A stretch of 43,369 nt of DNA from positions 1 to 43,369 of the forward strand of contig JAZAFR010000024.1 in NCBI GenBank assembly GCA_036121365.1. Reading direction: 5' to 3'. The position numbers and the translations under genes are program-made. The notes beneath the pieces are model-generated. The model was given only the letters and a program-made list of their open reading frames with translations. It did not search any database and was not told the DNA's origin. Shown here one piece after another: positions 1 to 8,469 of the stretch. The stretch's first letter is position 1. The number at the start of each line of letters is the position of its first letter. The stretch comes from UBA7916 sp036121365. Lineage in GTDB: Bacteria; Pseudomonadota; Gammaproteobacteria; Comchoanobacterales; Comchoanobacteraceae.

Positions 1-584
1 ATAGCTCTTGAAATAGAACCCGGAGCAGAACTTACCTCTCCTGTTTCTGGGTCTACTTTTTTTCTACTCTTAAAAGCAGCTCTTGAAATAGCACCCGGAG
101 CTGAACTTAGCTCTCCTGTTACTGGGTCTACTTTTTGCCTATTATAATAGGTATTTCTTGAAATGGCATTTAAAGCCGAACTTAGCTCTCCTGTTACAGG
201 ATCTACTGTTTTTCTAGCTCTAAAAGTAGCTATTGAAATAGCACCCGGAGCAGAACTTAGCTCCCCTGTTACTGGGTCTACTTTTTTTCTACGATAATAG
301 ATAGCTCTTGAAATAGAACCCGGAGCAGAACTTACCTCTCCTGTTTCTGGGTCTACTTTTTTTCTACTCTTAAAAGCAGCTCTTGAAATAGCACCCGGAG
401 CTGAACTTAGCTCTCCTGTTTCTGGGTCTACTTTTTGTCTATTATAATAGGTATTTCTTGAAATAGCATTTGAAGCAGAACTTAGCTCTCCTGTTACAGG
501 ATCTACTGTTTTTCTAGCTCTAAAAGTAGCTATTGAAATAGCATCAGAAGCAGAACTTGGCTCTCCTGTTTCTGGGTCTACTTT
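1..584. repeat. 75-bp tandem repeat with 300-bp higher-order period
   Basis: The base unit is 75 bp, seen for example as the recurring acccggag at 18 and 93. Bases 1-120 are identical to 301-420, and 181-240 to 481-540, so four units were duplicated together. Differences are concentrated at 121-180 versus 421-480 and at the promoter-proximal edge (541-584). The array continues beyond the left edge. Confidence 0.9.
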
Positions 585-647
585 TTTTTGCTTTTTTGAC
601 GAAGGTACCATCGGCTCTAAATTATCAATACTAACTTTTCTTTTCAT
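1..647 (-). CDS. 25-residue tandem-repeat protein, 3' end outside window
   Basis: Reading from the ATG at 645-647, the frame stays open to the window edge (about 215 codons), so the gene is partial at its C-terminus. A short basic leader of 21 residues (starts MKRKVSIDN, ends SSKKQK) is followed by nearly eight back-to-back 25-residue units with the pattern KVDPxTGExSSAxxAISxxxxxxRK. Units alternate in type, and four units (300 bp) form a higher-order repeat. The tandem array occurs only inside this frame and every unit is a multiple of three, which argues that it is translated. I do not recognise the family. Each unit combines an acidic DPETGE turn with a basic, aromatic AISRxxYYxR helix-like part, so a solenoid or nucleic-acid-binding role is possible but unproven. 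No signal peptide or membrane segment is visible. The next gene upstream on this strand, at 743-1500, is decayed. Confidence 0.75.
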   Translation of the reverse strand, partial: MKRKVSIDNLEPMVPSSKKQKKVDPETGEPSSASDAISIATFRARKTVDPVTGELSSASNAISRNTYYNRQKVDPETGELSSAPGAISRAAFKSRKKVDPETGEVSSAPGSISRAIYYRRKKVDPVTGELSSAPGAISIATFRARKTVDPVTGELSSALNAISRNTYYNRQKVDPVTGELSSAPGAISRAAFKSRKKVDPETGEVSSAPGSISRA

Positions 648-742
648 GATTTATCTGATTAATTCAATTGGTAACAACTATATCACCCATCATTAAACTA
701 TACAATATTAAAGGTTTCAAAGCGCTGAAAAATCTGTTAAAT

Positions 743-1500
743 CTAAATACCCATACGCTGACTGTTCTGGATATTTTCCTCTTTGACATCAACTAAAACT
801 TGCATTTTCTCATTCATAACATGACTACCCAATGGACTGTAACCTTTAGTAAACTGCAATATGGATACCCTTGCTAAATTAGCATATGATGATTTGAGTT
901 GATCATACTTCAATAACTTTTCACCCTGACGGTTAGGATCACAAATCACAATATCATCCTCTCTTTCTATCCATACCACCTGATGCCAAACATCTCCAAG
1001 CTCTAAACCCATCAACCCCCAACAATATCCATGCTTTTCATCAAATTGGCCTGTTTTTTGACATCGCATTGTTTCAAAAAAAACATCAATTTCGTCACCT
1101 TGAATCACATCAGTTACGCATGTTTCATGACTCATATCTGAAACAACACTATCATCATCAATCTCTAAAAACTCTGTCACATGAACCAGGCCCTCATAAT
1201 TTTCCTCAACCAGCTCACTGTCGTGTAAATGACCCCAAGGATTTGTATTACCTGGAAGTGTGTATTCAATACCTCTATTTTTCATCTTCACTTTAGAAAT
1301 ATCTTTGCCTTGTAAAGCCTACACCAGCCTTGCTGCCTGAACCTCACAATTATCACTACCCGCATCTTTAAAAATTCTGGATTGTTTATTCACATCAGCA
1401 ATTGCTTAGCTCCAGTAGGGGCATTGATAGAATCTGCTGTTTCTGCGTATCACAATGATCTATAGCGAACATCTACTCCACTGTAAGAGGTATTGACACT
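743..1500 (-). pseudogene. Decayed papain-fold (Tox-PL-like) cysteine protease/deamidase-type gene
   Basis: An open frame of 182 codons begins at a GTG at 1289-1291 (or the ATG two codons in). The same frame upstream is interrupted by a TAG at 1319-1321 yet continues sensibly to a TAA at 1406-1408, encoding DAGSDNCEVQAARLV just before the TAG. A further coherent stretch lies in a shifted frame at about 1409-1500 (YAETADSINAPTGAKQLLM, itself preceded by a TGA). The pieces give the order expected of a papain-like fold: NC followed by A and L residues and then a GKD-like stretch, and later HQVVW and ICDPNRQG, which resemble the catalytic Cys, His and Asp of Tox-PL-type enzymes. Sensible residues across several stops and a frameshift indicate a recently broken gene rather than a short intact one. 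The family assignment rests on motif spacing only. A shorter functional protein from 1291 is possible, but it would lack the Cys. Confidence 0.55.
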
Positions 1501-1534
1501 GTGAAAAATGAAAAGTATATTACGATGGTGTTAA

Positions 1535-3430
1535 ATGGTTAAAAAAGTATCTTTGGAAAATACAGTCACAAAAGTCATCAATGAATGCTTCAACGGCACC
1601 CCTACACGTGACGACTACGTGGGATTTTTACTTAAAATACGAAGGTTAATTCCCCGAGAAGAGAGAAACGCCACCACGCTTGAAATGTTACATAGTCAAT
1701 ATAGGAGTGAGTATGCTAGAAGGGGTCCATTTAACGGGAAAACCTGCTTAAAAGTAGTATTTGCTTGGGCAATGAATTTTTGGAAAATAGAAAACAGAGA
1801 AGAAGTATTCTTGAAAATACTAGAACAGGATACAGGAATGCAAAGTATATTGGATTGTATCCCTGAAAAAGAAGTAACAGATGCGATGATTGAAATGGCA
1901 GTCTCTCGGAATGAAGAGGCGTTACTATTTGTTCCAGTTCACAAACTGTCAGTACCATTAATAAAGCTGGCAATAGAAAAAATCCGTGCGAGTAGAGTAT
2001 TACGTTTTATTCCCAGAAAGATGATAACAAAAGAGATATGTCTATTTGCGCTAGATAAACTTTCGGTGTGGACTGATAATAATCCTTATCCAGCATCAAA
2101 TTCACCATTTCATTATTTTCCCCGTGGTATTCTTGACGAAGAGATATGTTCAAAAGCTATAAGAACGTGGCCGGAGGAAATAAGCAGTGTTCCAGAGAGA
2201 TTAAAAACTGAAAAAGTTTGCCTAGAGTGGGTAATAAGAATGGAAAAATTCGAAGATGAATTTGGCAGATTTCCAGGTCATTTGCTCAATAAAATGTTTT
2301 CCCTACACGCAGATAAAGGAACGAATGACTTTAATGCAGTCAAAGAAAGGTTAAAAACTGGCAATGTAAATACAAGTCATAAGCAAATTTCAGATGATGA
2401 GCTAGAGAGAATGTTTAGTCGATGCCAAAAAGTTCTTGAACACATTCCTGAAAGGCATTTATCCATTTGTAAAAAAATGTTTTCCTTATACTGGGAAAAT
2501 GAAGTTCCTCAAAAAATTGATAAATTGATAGAAATTTTAGAAAAAATGAAAGAGCATCAATTGATTGTGACAGACTCTTTGGCAGGTTGGATTTGTGCCA
2601 AGTATCCTGAACTGAAGGGTACAGAGGGAGTTTGTGAGAAAAATATTAATAAGCTATATATGAATTGCGTTGAATTGAAAGAGTACATATTCTTGGTGGG
2701 TAATGAAAAAGAAAGCCCTTTATTCCAATCTTCAATTGGTCGGATTATAGGTCAATCTAAGGATAAATATACTGAGCAAACCAGTCGAAGCTTATCTGAT
2801 ATAAACGTGGCCAGTATCGTGCAGGAATATCTTGGAATAACAAATTATGATTCTCTGAAGTCAGCTAGCACTGGTCAAAAGAAAAAAAGGAGAACCAAAA
2901 ATAGATCCACAGGAGGAGAAGAAAAGACAGTTTGGGATAAAATGATAACAACCGGTCTTTTGATTCTAGAAAAGACTGGGTTGATTTTGCAAAGAATTTT
3001 TGCAACAACACCCTTCACTGAAAAAACCAGAATAGGGCAGATTATTTCTTCTATATGGCTTATTTGTACAATTGCTCTGACACTATATTTTCGGGCAACA
3101 GTATCATCTTTTATACATCCTATTGTATTATTTTCTTTGACGATTTATAGCTATTTTAAAATATTCGAATGTACAATTATTGGAATTGCGGGGATGAAAT
3201 TAGCTATTTCAAAACTCAACTTTTTTAGGTGCGCTAAAGAAGTTTCTGTGTCCAGTGATTCTTTTCAAAATAATAGTATGGCTACAAAATATGATAAGTT
3301 TCAACTCTTCCATGATTACAGAACCTGGCAAGAGCATATCACCTATGAGCAAATACAGAAACAAGAACAGGACGAGTGTCGTGAAGTCTTGAGTGAGCAT
3401 TCAAGAACTACATTCAGTGCTACAAGGTAA
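1535..3430 (+). CDS. Orphan protein with short helical repeats and C-terminal membrane segments (candidate effector)
   Basis: 631 residues from an ATG with only a weak ribosome site. Residues about 90-240 hold degenerate repeats of roughly 25-35 residues of the type (L/F)xxIPxKxxTxEICxxAL, for example around LRFIPRKMITKEICLFAL and SSVPERLKTEKVCLEWV. These resemble the DUF4116-like repeats common in Legionella and Coxiella effectors, but I cannot confirm the family. A basic linker near residue 450 (KKKRRTKNR) precedes two hydrophobic stretches at about 505-560, and the C-terminal ~70 residues are hydrophilic. No signal peptide is seen, so the membrane segments would be inserted post-translationally, or in a host membrane if this is a translocated protein. 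It stands alone between a decayed gene and pcnB and has no obvious metabolic context. Confidence 0.8.
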   Translation: MVKKVSLENTVTKVINECFNGTPTRDDYVGFLLKIRRLIPREERNATTLEMLHSQYRSEYARRGPFNGKTCLKVVFAWAMNFWKIENREEVFLKILEQDTGMQSILDCIPEKEVTDAMIEMAVSRNEEALLFVPVHKLSVPLIKLAIEKIRASRVLRFIPRKMITKEICLFALDKLSVWTDNNPYPASNSPFHYFPRGILDEEICSKAIRTWPEEISSVPERLKTEKVCLEWVIRMEKFEDEFGRFPGHLLNKMFSLHADKGTNDFNAVKERLKTGNVNTSHKQISDDELERMFSRCQKVLEHIPERHLSICKKMFSLYWENEVPQKIDKLIEILEKMKEHQLIVTDSLAGWICAKYPELKGTEGVCEKNINKLYMNCVELKEYIFLVGNEKESPLFQSSIGRIIGQSKDKYTEQTSRSLSDINVASIVQEYLGITNYDSLKSASTGQKKKRRTKNRSTGGEEKTVWDKMITTGLLILEKTGLILQRIFATTPFTEKTRIGQIISSIWLICTIALTLYFRATVSSFIHPIVLFSLTIYSYFKIFECTIIGIAGMKLAISKLNFFRCAKEVSVSSDSFQNNSMATKYDKFQLFHDYRTWQEHITYEQIQKQEQDECREVLSEHSRTTFSATR

Positions 3431-3669
3431 AGTATAAGATCTAAATAATGCATCTGATGAAAAGAGTTTTTGTAGCGAGGGATTGAGTCCTAACTAACGA
3501 TGTAACATGACAGTAGCACACTAAAGAAGGCTCAGATGAAAAAAATGAAAATTCGTCCAAAGGAAGTTGCAGGGGTAAGCGGCAAAGATCAAAACAAAAA
3601 TTGAGATTTTGATAAAGATGCGGTACAATAGGGTTTTAATGATAGAAATTCAGTTGAAAGGGGAAAGAG

Positions 3670-4911
3670 TTGCGGTATCTACGTAACCAGATATACTGTG
3701 GCATTTTTTACACAGGAGTCTATTTTGGCCTTTGGTCTGCGCCATCGCGCCATACAATCAAATCGTTGGGATTGTCCACAAGAGATTTCAGCACAGATAT
3801 ATTGAAAATTGCGCTATCCTTGCAAGAAAAAGGCTACGAGGCCTACATTGTTGGGGGGTGTCTTAGAGACTTGCTGAGCAAACCCAAGATCAAGCCAAAA
3901 GACTTTGATGTGGTCACATCGGCATTGCCAGATCAGGTAAAAAAGGCATTTCCACGCAGCCGAATCATCGGCAAGCGGTTTAGGATTGTGCATGTGCCTG
4001 CAGGGAGAGACATTGTTGAGGTCAGTACGTTTCGAGGAAGAAGTTCTTGGTTTGCCAATTGGCGTGGAACTCGATATAAAAACAATATTTATGGGGGGAT
4101 AGAGCAAGACGCTTGGCGGCGAGATTTCAGTTGTAATGCGCTGTATTATGATGTTAAAAAAGGAGAGGTAGTTGACTTCACAGGCGGTATAGCGGACATA
4201 AAAGCCAAGAGACTGTGCATCATTGGTAAGCCAGAAAAACGATTTAAAGATGACCCTGTCCGAATATTACGTGCTTTGAGGTTTACGGCCAAAACAGGTT
4301 TCGTGCTTGATCAAGAGGCAAAAGATCAAATTCAGAAGAAAAAAGGATTATTGAGAGAGGTGTCCAAGGACAGATTATTATTGGAGGTTGTCAAATTATT
4401 CAGTCAAGGACACAGCAAGAAGTCATTCCAGGTATTAAAGGAGTTTGGATGTTTGCAGATTTTGTTTTTAGGCTATGATCGCTTGGGGATTAATTTGGGT
4501 CATTATATGTCATTTTTCGCGTTGGCATTGAATCACATTGATCAGCAGTATCACCAAAAAAAGCGCTTGAGCAGTAGTTTTCTATTTTCAGTATTGTTAT
4601 GGCCAATTTTAGAAATGCACAAGAAAAAGCAAAAAAGTCTCAATCTTTTTCACTATAAAAAAATAGTACATCGGGTTTTAAAGTTTGAAAGTCGTTATGT
4701 CGCCATTCCAAAAAAGTTGCAAGAGGCCATCAAGGAACTATGGATGTTGCAGTATGCTTTTGAGACAAAGGCTGTGCCCTTCTCTCAAGAAAGAATGCGG
4801 CAAACACGCTTTCAGTATGGATATTTATTGTTTACACTCAGAGCAAGAAATGATGAATTATTGACAGATAAGGCGTTACTATGGCAAGATATGGGTTTGA
4901 AAAATCAATAA
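3670..4911 (+). CDS. pcnB: Poly(A) polymerase I
   Basis: 413 residues. It adds 3' poly(A) tails to RNAs, marking them for decay by the degradosome. The class II nucleotidyltransferase head is clear: YIVGGCLRDLL (about residues 57-67), the metal-binding KDFDVVTSALP just after it, GKRFRIVHV, and RRDFSCNALYYD. The RNA- and ATP-binding KDDPVRILRALRF follows at about 196-208. The C-terminus is shorter and more degenerate than in E. coli PcnB, as in many Legionellales, and lacks an obvious long basic tail. The frame uses a TTG start at 3670 with a good purine-rich ribosome site (AGGGGAAAG) just before it. The family's conserved part begins only at about residue 40, so the extra N-terminal 25-30 residues are uncertain. 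feoA follows after 15 bp, suggesting co-transcription with the iron genes. Confidence 0.9.
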   Translation: MRYLRNQIYCGIFYTGVYFGLWSAPSRHTIKSLGLSTRDFSTDILKIALSLQEKGYEAYIVGGCLRDLLSKPKIKPKDFDVVTSALPDQVKKAFPRSRIIGKRFRIVHVPAGRDIVEVSTFRGRSSWFANWRGTRYKNNIYGGIEQDAWRRDFSCNALYYDVKKGEVVDFTGGIADIKAKRLCIIGKPEKRFKDDPVRILRALRFTAKTGFVLDQEAKDQIQKKKGLLREVSKDRLLLEVVKLFSQGHSKKSFQVLKEFGCLQILFLGYDRLGINLGHYMSFFALALNHIDQQYHQKKRLSSSFLFSVLLWPILEMHKKKQKSLNLFHYKKIVHRVLKFESRYVAIPKKLQEAIKELWMLQYAFETKAVPFSQERMRQTRFQYGYLLFTLRARNDELLTDKALLWQDMGLKNQ

Positions 4912-4926
4912 TAAGCAGATGAGAAG

Positions 4927-5166
4927 ATGGATGATGATGTAATAAAGCAAGCACCTGGAAAGCATTTTTTGATCACAGGTATGACTCGTTTTCATTTTTC
5001 TCAAAGAGAAGCATTGTATGTAAAGGGCGTTTTGCCAGGCAAAAAGATTGAAGTTATGCAGTTAAGTCCCCAAGGAGATAGGCTTATTGTGAGAGTAGAA
5101 GGCCAAAAATTTGCGGTAAAGAGGGAGATGTGGGATTTGCTAGACCTTGAGGAAACAGCACAATGA
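4927..5166 (+). CDS. feoA: FeoA-type SH3-like ferrous iron transport accessory protein
   Basis: 79 residues. FeoA is a small cytoplasmic beta-barrel protein needed for ferrous iron uptake by FeoB. The middle shows the FeoA pattern: a turn ending in KGVLPGKKIEV, followed by beta strands and a closing FAVKREMWDLL where FeoA proteins carry their conserved xALxxxxAxxI stretch. The stop overlaps the feoB start by 4 bp (ATGA), which implies translational coupling. The sequence is divergent, so the call rests on size and position next to feoB as much as on motifs. Confidence 0.82.
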   Translation: MDDDVIKQAPGKHFLITGMTRFHFSQREALYVKGVLPGKKIEVMQLSPQGDRLIVRVEGQKFAVKREMWDLLDLEETAQ

Positions 5167-7391
5167 CAAAAACAATAGGAATTATTGGAAATCCAAATGT
5201 CGGCAAGACCTATTTGTTCAATCGATTGACCTCTTGTGAGGGTTGTGTTGGCAATTGGGCTGGGGTCACGTCAACTGCATGCAAGGCCAAAATATCTGAT
5301 AAGAGTGCTTCAACCATTCTAGATCTACCAGGCTGTCATCGTCTACGAGAGTTTAGAGATCAGCAAGGCAATCATACAAGCCAGAGAGAAGTGGATGATA
5401 TTATCTCAGAAAACAGAGTTGACTTGTGGTTGAACGTATTGGATGCAGGTAAGCTTGAACAGCAGCTATATCTAACAGTGCAGTTGTTAGAGGCCAACCA
5501 AAATGTGATTTTAGTATTAAATCGTATTGATTTATTGCCCAATCTAAAAAAAGAGATAGACATAAAGGCGCTTGGGGATTTTTTGGATGTTCCGGTCATT
5601 AAGGTATCTGCAAAGCTTGGTTTGGGGGTGAACTCATTGCAATCAATGATTTCAGAGTGTTTGAAAAAAGAGTCTCATACGCAGAGATCTTATCCAGTAC
5701 GCTATCCCACAGAGATAGAAATCTTGTTGAAGAAAGTATCCACACCAGGACAAACGCGCTTTGATGCTTGGAAAAAGATCATTGCAGGGGACTATCAAGA
5801 CAATCCACCTGCTTGGCATTTTGACAAAAATGTGGCAAAAGTGATGAGTGTTTATCAAACGATGACAGATGCCATGGCTTTGACGCGTCATGAAGCAATT
5901 GGGCGTTGGGCCAATCAGGTGGTCAAAGAGTACTCTAAGAGCAGGAAAGACACAGATAAAGCGGTAGACAAGTGGGCTTTGCATAATCTATATGGCATGC
6001 CTATTTTCTTTATGATGATGTTTTTAGTTTTTTGGTTAAGCATGGGTTTTGGACAGTTATTGCAGGGGATTTTAGAGCCAGTTCTGACTTTATTATTTGT
6101 GAATATACCAAAAGTATTTGTACAAAAATATGCTTTACCGTTTTATGTGGATGTTTTTCTTTCTCAGGGGATTGGCTTGTCTTTTGTGACCGCTTTGAGT
6201 TTCTTTCCCATACTATTTGTGATGTTTTTCGCGTTGAACTTATTGGAAGAAAGTGGTTATATGACGCGCGCGGCTATTGTGATGGATCGGTTGATGCGTT
6301 ATTTGGACTTGCCAGGAGAGTCTATGGTGGCATTGGTTCTGGGCTTGGGCTGCAATGTTCCAGGGATTTTGGCGACACGTCACATTCCATCAAAGGGAGA
6401 CAAAATCATCACCGCATTGATGATGCCGTTTATGTCATGCGGAGCGCGATTATCAATTTTTGCAGTATTTTCCTCGGTGTTTTTCCCTGAAAAAGCAGCT
6501 CAAGTCTTATTCTTCTTGTACGTGCTGGGTGTGGGAGTGGCGTTTGGCACTGGATTATTGATTAAGTATACAGGTTTGGTTGGCGAGAAAAAGGCACAGA
6601 CGTATTTATTAGAATTGCCGCAGTACCAGTGGCCATCTATGACAATGGCGCTAAAACAGGCGGTTAGACGCAGCCAGCGTTTTGTTTGGCGGGCACTGGG
6701 TGTGATTATGCCAGTCTGTGTGGTTTTGGCAATATTAAACCACATCAGCATAGATGGGCAAATTTTGCAGCATCCAGGAGATCAGAGTATTTTAGCAAGC
6801 ATTGGTAAGATACTGAGTATATTGTTCTATCCCATTGGTTTAAAGGCTCACCACTGGCCTATGGTAGTGTCCCTGATCATGGGATTATTGGCAAAAGAGG
6901 TTGTCATCAGTACCTTGAGTATATTTTATGTGCAAATGGAGGTGAGTTCCACTGCAGTGGCGCAGAGTATTTCTGAGTTGTGGAGTGAGTGCTGGGTCGA
7001 AGTTTTGGGGAATCTAGGCCAAGGATATGCTTATTTTTTGCCATTTTTTGATGTGGATGTGCCAACATGGATGCCATATTTAAATGCCAATCACATTTCA
7101 GCCAGTGCAGTGATGGGGTATTTGATTTTCACTTTGCTATATTTTCCTTGTATCAGTACATTGTATGCACAGGCAAAGCAGGTGGGATGGCGCTGGGCAG
7201 GGGTGTCAGTATTGTGGTCAACAGTGGTGGCTTATGTTTGTGCAAGCGGGTATTTATTGTGTTGTCATGTATCCAGTGGGGTTTGGGGAATGAGTGTGAT
7301 ATTGGCAGTGGTGGTACTTGGATATTATGCAAAGGAATGGCTCATTATTCGAATAAAAAACATGAAAAAAAAGAAAGCGCTGACCACGTAA
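5163..7391 (+). CDS. feoB: Ferrous iron transporter B, GTPase permease
   Basis: 742 residues, the usual FeoB length. It imports Fe(II) across the inner membrane. The N-terminal G domain has GNPNVGKT (G1, residues 9-16), GNWAGVT (switch I, about 30-36), DLPG (G3, 54-57) and LNRID (G4, about 118-122). A helical insertion follows, then about ten membrane segments from residue 280 with two Gate-like repeats: GCNVPGILATR near 400, with MPFMSCGARLSIF after it, and a second half beginning near residue 510. The C-terminus ends in a lysine-rich stretch. No feoC-like gene follows. Iron uptake is important for intracellular relatives. I saw no Fur box I would defend upstream of pcnB-feoAB. Confidence 0.95.
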   Translation: MTKTIGIIGNPNVGKTYLFNRLTSCEGCVGNWAGVTSTACKAKISDKSASTILDLPGCHRLREFRDQQGNHTSQREVDDIISENRVDLWLNVLDAGKLEQQLYLTVQLLEANQNVILVLNRIDLLPNLKKEIDIKALGDFLDVPVIKVSAKLGLGVNSLQSMISECLKKESHTQRSYPVRYPTEIEILLKKVSTPGQTRFDAWKKIIAGDYQDNPPAWHFDKNVAKVMSVYQTMTDAMALTRHEAIGRWANQVVKEYSKSRKDTDKAVDKWALHNLYGMPIFFMMMFLVFWLSMGFGQLLQGILEPVLTLLFVNIPKVFVQKYALPFYVDVFLSQGIGLSFVTALSFFPILFVMFFALNLLEESGYMTRAAIVMDRLMRYLDLPGESMVALVLGLGCNVPGILATRHIPSKGDKIITALMMPFMSCGARLSIFAVFSSVFFPEKAAQVLFFLYVLGVGVAFGTGLLIKYTGLVGEKKAQTYLLELPQYQWPSMTMALKQAVRRSQRFVWRALGVIMPVCVVLAILNHISIDGQILQHPGDQSILASIGKILSILFYPIGLKAHHWPMVVSLIMGLLAKEVVISTLSIFYVQMEVSSTAVAQSISELWSECWVEVLGNLGQGYAYFLPFFDVDVPTWMPYLNANHISASAVMGYLIFTLLYFPCISTLYAQAKQVGWRWAGVSVLWSTVVAYVCASGYLLCCHVSSGVWGMSVILAVVVLGYYAKEWLIIRIKNMKKKKALTT

Positions 7392-7467
7392 CTGGGAGTG
7401 GAGTCAGGTATAACTGCGAAAAGGTTCATCCATTCTAAAAGGCACGCCAGAGAGAGGCCATGCATAG

Positions 7468-8175
7468 CTATCGAGGTTTTTTAGATTTGTTTTGATGAGG
7501 CAGGCCTCTTTTAATAAGTTCTTTAATGGATTTTACCGGATTTCTTCTTGAAAGCGTTTTAGTATCCAGTGGGTCAATAGCGGAATCAAGAATCTTAGCC
7601 ATTTTAGAAGGAGAGTTGCATCCCCGTTTCTCACAAATCGCTTTGAGGGATTGCTGTTGCTTTCCTTTTGTTGTAAGCCAGAGATTAAGGGCGCTAAGGG
7701 AAACGCGATTGATTCTGAAATTTGACATGTCTGGACTGCCAAAAATAGGATGGGGAGAGATTGGTTGATCAGAAGAGATTAGGGTTTTAAGAAATGGAAA
7801 TATAGATTGGGCATCTTTGTCATACAAAGACGCAATGGCGATATTTGCAAGAAGCAATTCATCTTTGAATGTATTTTGCAGTGTATGTGGGTTTTTTAGT
7901 GCTTCTTTGGTTCTTTGGACGACATCACGAGCAAGTTCTCGTAAGGCTTTTTCAGTATTCGGATTTTCTTTTAAGATAATAAGTTGACGTTCAATCCTAT
8001 TTCCAAGCTTCGGCATTCCTGAGGCGCGGACAACTTCTTGGTAGAAAGAGTCATTATTTTGAGAGGTGGTGTTGTTGAGCGATGATCCTCTCAAGTGGTG
8101 AGGATGTCTATAGAGGGTATTTGCTGAGGCTGCAGTCAGTAGGGCTGTGAGAAAACCCAGAAGATACATTCGCAT
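7468..8175 (-). CDS. Exported protein of unknown function
   Basis: 235 residues. The N-terminus MRMYLLGFLTALLTAASA is a convincing signal peptide with an AxA cleavage site, so the product should be periplasmic or further exported. The mature part is helix-rich, charged and basic, with no cysteine pair except CEKRGC at about 180-185, and a Lys/Arg-rich tail. A good ribosome site (AAGGA) lies about nine bases before the ATG at 8175. I recognise no family. It is convergent with feoB and separated from gdhA by a stretch that contains the gdhA remnant. Confidence 0.78.
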   Translation of the reverse strand: MRMYLLGFLTALLTAASANTLYRHPHHLRGSSLNNTTSQNNDSFYQEVVRASGMPKLGNRIERQLIILKENPNTEKALRELARDVVQRTKEALKNPHTLQNTFKDELLLANIAIASLYDKDAQSIFPFLKTLISSDQPISPHPIFGSPDMSNFRINRVSLSALNLWLTTKGKQQQSLKAICEKRGCNSPSKMAKILDSAIDPLDTKTLSRRNPVKSIKELIKRGLPHQNKSKKPR

Positions 8176-8296
8176 AAAACTAAATCCTTATTAGATTAAT
8201 TTTTTATAGCACATATATTGAATTTTACTAAAAAAAACCTTTATAAAAGTTCAATTGATATGATTAAGACATTAGAAATGAAAAAAAATCTACGTC

Positions 8297-8425
8297 CACT
8301 CGCTTAAATCCAAAAATTTTAGCGCCACGCACATGATTGACGATTTGACCTTGTTCTCTGTTAGCGCAAAGCAGACAATGATCATAAGTATTGTTCATGA
8401 TCATTTGAATAAAAGTATCATAAGA
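8297..8425 (-). pseudogene. Remnant of a second gdhA 3' end
   Basis: The minus strand encodes FIQMIMNNTYDHCLLCAN and then GQIVNHVRGAKIFGFKRV. This aligns without gaps to the last ~45 residues of the neighbouring GdhA (LQMIMSDIHDQCLLYAN, then GQIINYARGANIFGFKRV). At DNA level the stretch matches about 8499-8625 with many third-position differences. The final EAMLAFG is replaced by unrelated residues and no start or upstream part remains. It sits 45-175 bp downstream of gdhA, so it is a tail-end relic of a tandem duplication or of a replaced older copy. Confidence 0.85.
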
Positions 8426-8469
8426 CAAGGAAGTCAATGCCCTTGCTGATATTAGGAGGCCTATGGTAA

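Noticed and set aside
1..584. CRISPR-like array
   Set aside because: The repeats are contiguous 75-bp coding units without unique spacers of constant length; they lie in one open frame.
3536..3604. 22-codon ORF starting MKKMKIRPKEV between the repeat protein and pcnB
   Set aside because: Too short to judge and without a clear ribosome site; could be a relic but cannot be supported.
6032..6490. Long alternative-frame ORF inside feoB
   Set aside because: It is a shadow of a clearly coding frame with conserved FeoB motifs; it has no ribosome site or family.
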